Source of the DNA: Citrobacter youngae | GTDB taxonomy: Bacteria; Pseudomonadota; Gammaproteobacteria; Enterobacterales; Enterobacteriaceae | Assembly (NCBI RefSeq): GCF_003818115.1 | Contig: NZ_RPOI01000018.1 | Location: 62,001-126,000 of the forward strand | Reading direction: 5' to 3' | Length of the DNA stretch: 64,000 nt | Shown here: piece by piece, positions 57,018-64,000 of the stretch | Position numbering within the stretch: the first letter of the stretch is position 1 | How the letters are laid out: each line of letters opens with the position of its first letter | Program-made: the position numbers and the translations under genes | The notes under the pieces: generated by a model | What the model was told of the DNA's origin: nothing | Database searches by the model: none | The model's input: the letters and a program-made list of their open reading frames with translations, nothing else

Positions 57018-58022
57018 TTAAAATACCGACAATCCCAATCCTTGTTTTACTTCTCTTAGCGTTTGCTGTGTGATGTCGTAGGCCTGCGCGCTGCCTTTTT
57101 TAAGCATCGCCATCAGCATACCTTTATCCTGAATATAGGTTGCCCGACGCTCACGCATGGGCGCGATGAGTTCTTGCAGGCACATCTCCAGCTCATTTTT
57201 GCATGCCCGATCACCCAATCCTCCTTGCTGATAATTCACTTTCATTTCTGCGACTTTGGCCTTATCCGGGTGAAAAGCATCCAGATAGGTGAACACGACA
57301 TTACCCTCAATTTGCCCCGGATCGGACACTTTTAGGTGGTTAGGATCAGTGTACATTGCGCTGACGGCGCGATGGATAGTCTCTTCACTTGCCGACAGGA
57401 GCAGCGTATTACCGAGTGATTTCGACATCTTGGCGTTGCCGTCAATACCAGGAAGACGGCTGGTTTCACTTAACATAGCTTTACAGTGATGCAGAACGGG
57501 GGTCGGTAACAGGCTATTCATCTTATGCACGATTTCATTAGTCTGTTCGATCATCGGCAACTGATCGTCGCCGACGGGCACCAGGCTGGCTTTGAACGCC
57601 GTAATATCTGCTGCCTGGCTGATGGGGTAAACCAGGAAACCGACCGGAAGCGAACGGGCGAAACCTTTTTGTGCAATTTCATTTTTGACCGTTGGGTTAC
57701 GCTCGACGCGAGCCACGGTAACGAGATTCATATACAGCGCGGTGAGTTCGGCAAGGGCAGGTAGTGCTGATTGTAAACAAAGGGTGGTGAGTGAGGGATC
57801 AATACCTGCTGCGAGATAATCGGCCAACACTTCGGGTATGTTATTTTGGATCTTTTGTGGATCGCTGCCGTTATCGGTCAGACCTTGCAGGTCTGCGACC
57901 AGAACAAACTGCTGATAGTCGTGTTGCAGTATCGCGCGTTGGCGCAGGGAACCGACATAGTGGCCAAGATGCAGTGGCCCAGTAGGGCGGTCGCCGGTAA
58001 GGATGATGGATTTGTTGTTCAT
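57018..58022 (-). CDS. trpS2: Tryptophanyl-tRNA synthetase, second copy (TrpS2-like)
   Basis: A 334-residue class I aminoacyl-tRNA synthetase: GDRPTGPLHLGHYVGSLRQ (HIGH variant HLGH), RVERNPTVKNEI, DDQLPMIEQTNEIVHK and the KMSKS loop AKMSKSLGN. It charges tRNA-Trp. The start ATG 58022 has AAGGAG six bases upstream. The housekeeping trpS is normally near dam/rpe, so this is an additional gene, a type known for resistance to Trp analogues. A Trp-rich leader and attenuator precede it. Confidence 0.93.
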   Translation of the reverse strand: MNNKSIILTGDRPTGPLHLGHYVGSLRQRAILQHDYQQFVLVADLQGLTDNGSDPQKIQNNIPEVLADYLAAGIDPSLTTLCLQSALPALAELTALYMNLVTVARVERNPTVKNEIAQKGFARSLPVGFLVYPISQAADITAFKASLVPVGDDQLPMIEQTNEIVHKMNSLLPTPVLHHCKAMLSETSRLPGIDGNAKMSKSLGNTLLLSASEETIHRAVSAMYTDPNHLKVSDPGQIEGNVVFTYLDAFHPDKAKVAEMKVNYQQGGLGDRACKNELEMCLQELIAPMRERRATYIQDKGMLMAMLKKGSAQAYDITQQTLREVKQGLGLSVF

Positions 58023-58065
58023 AGAAGACTCCTTAAGCATAAAACCGAAAGGGGTCTCAAAATGC

Positions 58066-58091
58066 AAATAACCGCCTTTCGGCGGTTATTT
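58066..58091 (-). terminator. Attenuator terminator hairpin upstream of trpS2
   Basis: AAATAACCGCC (58081-58091 read on the minus strand) and GGCGGTTATTT (58066-58076) form a perfect 11-base-pair stem with a GAAA tetraloop, followed on the minus strand by GCATTTTG. It lies between the leader peptide stop and the trpS2 start, the position of a trp-type 3:4 terminator. Confidence 0.85.
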
Positions 58092-58111
58092 AAAAATGGA
58101 TAAACACATTC

Positions 58112-58138
58112 TGACCGCCTTTAAGAAGGCAGCCACCA
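58112..58138 (-). promoter_or_regulatory. Attenuator segments 1 and 2 (pause hairpin and antiterminator arm)
   Basis: On the minus strand TGGCTGCC (58135-58128), inside the Trp codons, can pair with GGCGGTCA (58119-58112) through eight pairs, two of them G-U. The same GGCGGT (58119-58114) pairs perfectly with ACCGCC (58086-58081) of the terminator's left arm, giving an alternative antiterminator. The three mutually exclusive pairings reproduce the trp operon geometry. Confidence 0.75.
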
Positions 58139-58180
58139 ACGCTTGTGGTTAAAACCGTTGCAATCGTGTTTTATATTCAT
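58121..58180 (-). CDS. Trp-Trp leader peptide of trpS2
   Basis: The ATG at 58180 opens a 19-codon frame, MNIKHDCNGFNHKRWWLPS, ending at TAA 58123-58121. Codons 15 and 16 are tandem TGG, near the end as in TrpL. The codons lie inside attenuator segment 1. No strong ribosome site precedes it; a four-codon frame, MLTR-stop, overlaps its start as ATGA and might couple translation. Tandem Trp codons in a 19-residue peptide are very unlikely by chance beside a trpS gene. Confidence 0.78.
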   Translation of the reverse strand: MNIKHDCNGFNHKRWWLPS

Positions 58181-58279
58181 CGGGTCAACATATCACTACC
58201 AGGGGTAGAGGTAAAGTAATGCTCTGCCCGCTCAGGGGGATATTTTAGGAAGTACCCGTCTGGGCTTACGCCCCGCTTT

Positions 58280-60064
58280 TTAGCTCGCTTCCAGCATCCC
58301 AAAGCTCACTATGCGCGAACGCCCCAGCTCTTTTGCGCGATACAGCGCGACATCCGCGGCACGTAACAGGTTATCGCTCTGGGCGTGCTGCGGGTAGCTG
58401 GCGACACCAATAGACACATCAACATGACCGATGTCAGAGACGCCAAAGCTGAGCGTCAACTCGCGTACCCCGTTGTAAATGTCCGTCGCAAAGCGATTGG
58501 CCGCTTCTTCATCCATACCGGCAAGCAGAACCAGAAACTCTTCACCACCGTAGCGGAAGGCCATTCCGTGGTCGTGAACAACGCGCTGAATAATTGCTGC
58601 GATACTTTTTATCACCCCATCACCAGCCTCATGACCAAATCGGTCGTTGATGTTTTTGAAGTGATCGATATCGATCATCAGGCAACTGATCGGTTCCTGG
58701 TTGTGGACAGCCTGACTCATTTGGGTGCGCAGAGTGTCTTCAAGGTGATGGCGATTACGCAGGCCGGTCAGTGGGTCGTAAAGCGCTTTTTCCAGTAGTG
58801 CATCGCGCAGACGTTGGTTGGCTAATGCCAGTCCAAGTGCCTCGGCCATCAGCTCCAGATAAGCACGGGAAGGGGCGGAATTGTCACTGAGATTCTGGAA
58901 TGAGAGCAGGCCGATGGCTTCCCCCTGGGCGATCAACGGTACGCACAGGGTATGATCCTGACACGACTCAGGCAGGTGGTAACAGGCGATATCAGGCTCA
59001 CCTTGCACGGGAGGATGACTTTGCCCACGGCGCACTGCCCAGCAGTCATCCAGATGGAAAGGGTCTGTTTTGCCTTGCGGCGAAAGCCACTCGGCGGCAC
59101 AGCGCATGTGCCAGGCTTGCCGATCAAGAATGTAGAGCCGTCCGGCAACGCCAGGGGCAATGTTCGGGGCAAAAAGCTGCGCAACATTGATAACATCGGC
59201 AAAGTTTTCGCAGCCCTGTAAACGCTGGGTCATACGAGCCAACAGTTCACGGATCGCCCAGTCGGCGTCCCGCTCTTTCTCCAGCCGCTGCCGCACCAGG
59301 CCGTTCTCACGAAAAATACGAATGGCTTGCGCCATATCGCCAATCTCATCAATCTGATTAAAGTTAGGCGTTTCTACGGCATAATCCTGCGATGCGAGAC
59401 GGTGAACCACGTCGCTCAGACGCACAACCGGACGCAGTACGCGGCGTTTCAAAATAAAGCCGAGGACAAACAAAAACAGCAGCGCGGTTAAACCGACCAT
59501 AACTTCGGAGAGCGTACGCAGTATGCGGGAAGTCCTGGTGGCATCGTCAATGCTGTTACGTACACGGTTATCGAGCAACTGCCGGAAATGATCTATCCGC
59601 ACCTGCGCCCGTTCCAGTTCCTGTTCATAGGCTTTGCCGTAGAGCAGGGCGATTGCCTGTGACGTTTCTCCGCGGGCCATACTGGCGAGCGCGGCTGCTT
59701 GCTCTTCCTGCAGCGCATCGACAATTTGTAATCCTTCATGCAGCAGCGCCAGCTCTTCACCTGTCGCGCCGAAGTCTTTTAATTTTGTTAACCGCAGCTC
59801 AATCGCTTTTAGTGATGACGCCTTTTGGCGATAGGCATTCAGTGCTTCTGGATCTTTGGCGATCACGTACTCGCGAGCTAAATCTGACAATGACCAGGCA
59901 TCGAGCTCCACCTCTTCGGTTAGCTGATCAAATTTATACCGCTGCTCTACCACCTGACGTTCAGTATTGTCTGCTCCGGATGCCATCAGCATAACAACGC
60001 CGGAGGCAATGGTCAGGCATACCGTCGCACTGTAGGCCCAGTTGGTGATTGTGGCTATTCGCAC
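58280..60064 (-). CDS. Diguanylate cyclase with HAMP and GAF-like region
   Basis: The 594-residue product has a membrane segment at residues 10-30, a helical periplasmic sensor (35-185), a second membrane segment (187-208), a HAMP region (VLRPVVRLSDVVHRLASQDY), a GAF-like region (about 275-420) and a GGDEF domain (AFRYGGEEFLVLLAG near residue 507; DIDHFKNINDRFGHEAGD). GGEEF is catalytically competent. The RxxD inhibitory site before it is absent (HDHG instead), so product inhibition there is not expected. It makes c-di-GMP in response to an unknown periplasmic signal. Confidence 0.9.
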   Translation of the reverse strand: MRIATITNWAYSATVCLTIASGVVMLMASGADNTERQVVEQRYKFDQLTEEVELDAWSLSDLAREYVIAKDPEALNAYRQKASSLKAIELRLTKLKDFGATGEELALLHEGLQIVDALQEEQAAALASMARGETSQAIALLYGKAYEQELERAQVRIDHFRQLLDNRVRNSIDDATRTSRILRTLSEVMVGLTALLFLFVLGFILKRRVLRPVVRLSDVVHRLASQDYAVETPNFNQIDEIGDMAQAIRIFRENGLVRQRLEKERDADWAIRELLARMTQRLQGCENFADVINVAQLFAPNIAPGVAGRLYILDRQAWHMRCAAEWLSPQGKTDPFHLDDCWAVRRGQSHPPVQGEPDIACYHLPESCQDHTLCVPLIAQGEAIGLLSFQNLSDNSAPSRAYLELMAEALGLALANQRLRDALLEKALYDPLTGLRNRHHLEDTLRTQMSQAVHNQEPISCLMIDIDHFKNINDRFGHEAGDGVIKSIAAIIQRVVHDHGMAFRYGGEEFLVLLAGMDEEAANRFATDIYNGVRELTLSFGVSDIGHVDVSIGVASYPQHAQSDNLLRAADVALYRAKELGRSRIVSFGMLEAS

Positions 60065-60143
60065 TTTTTCGTTCCTTCTGCGACGATTAATGAATAAGCA
60101 TGATTGAAATTATAGGAAACGTATGATTTTGCGTGAAAACAAA

Positions 60144-60161
60144 AGGCGACCCGCGGTCGCC
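60144..60161 (-). terminator. Rho-independent terminator after AI-2E family gene
   Basis: GGCGACC and GGTCGCC pair around a three-base loop. On the minus strand the stem is followed by TTTTGTTTT, 20 bases after the stop at 60181. Confidence 0.85.
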
Positions 60162-60180
60162 CCTTGTTATCGTCATGCCA

Positions 60181-61290
60181 TCATAAATCTGGAGGGTTTT
60201 TTCCTTCTTCCATGAAGGCTTCATCGATACCTTCTACGTTGCCCTCATGGTCACGTCCGGAGAACAGATTCCAGCTGGCCAAAAACAGTGCAGCGATTAG
60301 CGGGCCAATCACAAAGCCATTGATACCGTAAATCTCCATCCCACCGAGGGTGGTAATCAATATCAGGTAGTCCGGCATTTTGGTGTCTTTTCCTACCAGT
60401 AGCGGGCGCAGGATATTGTCCACCAGTCCGACAATAATGACGAAGAATCCGACAATAAACAGCCCTTGCCACAGTTGGTGGGTGGCAAAGAGGAAAATAG
60501 CCGCCGGGACCCAGACTATCGCCGAGCCAACCGCAGGCACCAGCGAGAGGAATGCCATTAGTGCGCCCCACAAAACGCTGCCGTCTATGTCAACAATGGC
60601 GAAAGCAATGCCGCCCAGCGTGCCCTGTACGACAGCGACAACCGCCGTGCCTTTGACTGTCGCCCGCGTGACACCCACGAATTTGGCAAACAAGTGCTGC
60701 TTGGCAAAATCAGACAGCGGTAAGGAATCCAGAATCTGACGCACCAGATACGGTCCATCCTTCAACAGGAAAAATAGCAGGTACAGCATGATGCCAAAGC
60801 TGATGGCGAAGCCGAAGGTCCCTTTACCAATCAGGAAAGCACTGCCTGCGAGGTACTGTCCGCCCTGCAGCGCAATGTCGGAGAGTTTTTTCTGGATCTG
60901 CGCGACATTATCCAGATTGTGTTCTGCGAGGAATCCTCTGGCCCAGTCAGGAAGATAAGAAAGAATAGAACTGACCACTTCCGGAAACTGCGTATCGTTT
61001 TGCTGCAACTTGGTGTAAACCACATTCAGTTCGATTGCCAGCGACGACAGGATCACCATCAGAGGAATAAAGACAATTAAGCAAATAATACCAATAGTGA
61101 TTAACGATGCCAGACCGTTACGTTCGCCAAGCGCACTGCGCAGTTTGTTTTTTACCGGATTAAAGATAGTCGTCAGAATTGCGGCCCACAAGATTGCGGA
61201 GAAGTAGGGGGACAATACGTCGAAAAACGCCCAGGTCACGAGGGCAAGAATGAAAATGAAGAAACCTTTGGTCAGTCCGTTAAATCGCAT
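60181..61290 (-). CDS. AI-2E family (PerM-like) membrane protein
   Basis: The 369-residue protein has about seven hydrophobic segments and the AI-2E/PerM signatures GTLGGIAFAIVDIDGSVLWGALMAFLSLVPAVGSAIVWVPA and GLVDNILRPLLVGKDTKMPDYLILITTLGGMEIYGINGFVIGP. Members export autoinducer-2 or act as ion antiporters; the substrate is not clear here. The Met at 61290, with AGGA upstream, is preferred over the longer frame to 61392. It is not E. coli YdiK, whose remembered sequence differs throughout. Confidence 0.88.
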   Translation of the reverse strand: MRFNGLTKGFFIFILALVTWAFFDVLSPYFSAILWAAILTTIFNPVKNKLRSALGERNGLASLITIGIICLIVFIPLMVILSSLAIELNVVYTKLQQNDTQFPEVVSSILSYLPDWARGFLAEHNLDNVAQIQKKLSDIALQGGQYLAGSAFLIGKGTFGFAISFGIMLYLLFFLLKDGPYLVRQILDSLPLSDFAKQHLFAKFVGVTRATVKGTAVVAVVQGTLGGIAFAIVDIDGSVLWGALMAFLSLVPAVGSAIVWVPAAIFLFATHQLWQGLFIVGFFVIIVGLVDNILRPLLVGKDTKMPDYLILITTLGGMEIYGINGFVIGPLIAALFLASWNLFSGRDHEGNVEGIDEAFMEEGKNPPDL

Positions 61291-61598
61291 TAGTGAATCC
61301 TGTAACTGAGAAGCAGTCTCGACTATAGAACTGTTCAGCAGAATTACCAACTGTGGATGTTGATTCCGGCTTAACGCCGCCTTGATGAGCAAACAGTGAA
61401 CTCAGAGCAAAAAATTGCCGCGTGTTCCTGTCTCCGTAAGGGGTGAGCGAATGATCTATCTACTCGCCGAGAAAGGGGGCAACGTGTCTGGAAAGCCAAA
61501 AATTCTCCGTTGTTTACTGTCCACCATGAAGCGAGTTGATTCGCCAGCCGGTTGAAAATTCGTTATGATCTATCCCCACTTTTTAGTCTGGTTGTCTG

Positions 61599-62297
61599 AT
61601 GTCTACGATTCTCGATACCTTTGTTGCTCCGCCGTGCCATGACGAAATAGAAATCCTTTACCAGGATGAACATCTGCTGCTTATCAATAAACCCAGTGGG
61701 TTGCTGAGTCTGTCGGGGAAAAATCCGCAAAATCTTGATTCGGTTCACTATCGTCTGGTACAGATATACCCGGGCTGCACGCTGGTACATCGGCTTGATT
61801 TTGGTACTTCGGGTCTGATGGTCGTTGCACGCAATAAAGCGATCAATGCAGCGCTCTGTCAGCAGTTCAGCCAGCGCGCGGTGACTAAGGTGTACAGCGC
61901 ATTGTTATGTGGACACCTGAAACAGGATGACGGTGTGATTGATGCCGCCATTGTCAAAGATCCAGCACTGTTTCCGTTGATGTCGATTAGTGCTATTAGC
62001 GGTAAACCTGCGCGTTCCCGTTTTCGGGTGATTGAGCGCTTCAATCAGCTACTGAAGGATGGACGGTCACTGCCCCTGACACGGGTGCAACTGATGCCGG
62101 AGACCGGACGAACCCATCAGCTACGTCTTCACTGTCAGCATTTGGGTCATCCGATCTGGGGCTGCGATCTTTATGGTGGACGCGAGTGGCCTGGCACGGA
62201 GCAGACGTCGCGGCTGATGTTACACGCCAGCGAACTGCGCCTGGTACATCCCATCAGCCATGAACAAATCAACGTCTGCCATGCCAGCCCATTTTAA
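61599..62297 (+). CDS. RluA-family pseudouridine synthase
   Basis: A 232-residue enzyme with the RluA catalytic motif HRLDFGTSGLMVVARN (catalytic Asp), preceded by ILYQDEHLLLINKPSGLLSLSG, and MPETGRTHQLRLHCQHLGHPIWGCDLYGG. No S4 domain is present. It isomerises uridine to pseudouridine in rRNA or tRNA; the length fits RluA/TruC-like enzymes, and I cannot name the target. It is convergent with mdtK, 20 bases apart. Confidence 0.9.
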   Translation: MSTILDTFVAPPCHDEIEILYQDEHLLLINKPSGLLSLSGKNPQNLDSVHYRLVQIYPGCTLVHRLDFGTSGLMVVARNKAINAALCQQFSQRAVTKVYSALLCGHLKQDDGVIDAAIVKDPALFPLMSISAISGKPARSRFRVIERFNQLLKDGRSLPLTRVQLMPETGRTHQLRLHCQHLGHPIWGCDLYGGREWPGTEQTSRLMLHASELRLVHPISHEQINVCHASPF

Positions 62298-62316
62298 TCC
62301 GGCGGCTATTACGGTG

Positions 62317-63711
<1,395 letters not shown>

Positions 63712-63724
63712 TTATTTGAGAGAC

Positions 63725-63749
63725 TAAAAAAGCCGCCTTATATGGCAGC
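63725..63749 (-). terminator. Terminator-like hairpin in mdtK leader
   Basis: On the minus strand GCTGCC and GGCGGC pair (one G-U) around ATATAA and are followed by TTTTTTAG, about 35-60 bases upstream of the mdtK start. It could attenuate mdtK transcription, or terminate a transcript arriving from upstream. Confidence 0.55.
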
Positions 63750-63907
63750 AAGGAGAAAATGCAGGGGGAATTTCAGTCTATTGTAGCGAGGAATCTGTAT
63801 TTCTCCAGTGAAAAAATAGGCGGGAGCGGCGCATTGCTGGCAACCTGATTTTCCACCTGCTATTGTGCACAGCAGAGATGTCTTAATTGAGTTCAGGAGT
63901 TACAGGT

Positions 63908-64000
63908 ATGTTTACGGGTATTGTGCAGGGCACCGCGAAACTGGTGTCGATTGATGAAAAACCGAATTTTCGCACACATGTAGTGGAGTTACCTGAATAC
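63908..64000 (+). CDS. ribE: Riboflavin synthase alpha chain, 5' part
   Basis: The first 31 codons, starting MFTGIVQGTAKLVSIDEKPN, match riboflavin synthase (ribE, also called ribC in E. coli). AGGAG lies about 8 bases before the ATG. The gene runs off the right edge. The MFTGIVQG start is diagnostic of the lumazine-binding barrel. It is divergent from mdtK, as in E. coli. Confidence 0.97.
   Translation, partial: MFTGIVQGTAKLVSIDEKPNFRTHVVELPEY

Noticed and set aside
58184..58198. Four-codon frame MLTR upstream of the Trp leader as a separate gene
   Set aside because: Too short to support as a gene; kept only as a possible coupling feature of the leader.
60181..61290. Identification of the AI-2E protein as YdiK
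   Set aside because: Length is similar, but the sequence differs from remembered YdiK throughout; only the family name is supported.

Overview
The window is chromosomal DNA from a member of the Enterobacteriaceae. I favour a Citrobacter-like genome, by inference from near-identity of FecA/FecR and MdtK to remembered E. coli proteins, E. coli/Salmonella/Citrobacter-style REP elements (16155-16220, 9225-9275) and a Citrobacter-type spermidine dehydrogenase. Three backbone landmarks lie in the order known from E. coli around min 37-38: the ydhWXUT end of the ydh molybdo/tungsto-enzyme operon (1-2552), the paired tRNA-Val(GAC) genes valV/valW (27199-27355), and mdtK divergent from ribE (62317-64000). 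They are adjacent in E. coli. Here they are separated by about 25 kb and 35 kb of accessory genes.

Layout. 1-2552: ydhW(partial)-ydhX-ydhU-ydhT. 2562-7106: a polar amino-acid ABC importer on the minus strand, a small ORF and a LysR regulator. 7153-19066: a probable polyamine/GABA catabolic region with an APC permease, a GntR regulator paired with a soluble Cache-domain protein, an aminobutyraldehyde-type dehydrogenase, a SnoaL-like periplasmic protein, a Tat-exported spermidine-dehydrogenase-like flavoprotein, a tri-haem cytochrome c, a MocR regulator and a PuuE-like GABA aminotransferase. 19091-26104: a TonB receptor, two periplasmic binding proteins, a FecCD permease and an ATPase, convergent with a ModA-like protein that lacks a signal peptide. 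Two ModE-like boxes, before the receptor and before the second binding protein, suggest molybdate/tungstate (or a Mo chelate) as the cargo. 26346-27355: a zinc-ribbon/MBL protein and the tRNAs.

27356-42792: many small regulator/enzyme pairs (acetyltransferases, SMR and EamA and MFS exporters, alpha/beta hydrolase + LysR, HxlR + old yellow enzyme, alcohol dehydrogenase, SDR). Between them lies a graveyard of gene fragments: glutathione peroxidase, GNAT, MetC-like lyase, OsmC, ChrR-like cupin and flavin amine oxidase. 42793-51222: a HEPN-like protein flanked by a short repeat, then the complete ferric-citrate system fecIRABCDE with a Fur box. 51390-56815: DUF4406 + NudK opposite a DeoR regulator, an Asp/Glu racemase opposite a LysR regulator, BtuE and an SDR lacking its catalytic Tyr. 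57018-58180: a second tryptophanyl-tRNA synthetase gene preceded by a Trp-Trp leader peptide and a trp-type attenuator. 58280-64000: a diguanylate cyclase, an AI-2E family membrane protein, an RluA-type pseudouridine synthase, mdtK and the start of ribE.

The two most interesting signals are (i) the ModE-box-associated TonB/ABC uptake locus at 19.1-26.1 kb and (ii) the attenuator upstream of the second trpS at 58.0-58.2 kb. No CRISPR array, integrase, transposase or complete insertion sequence was seen. All family assignments come from reading motifs and remembered homologues. No database search was run.
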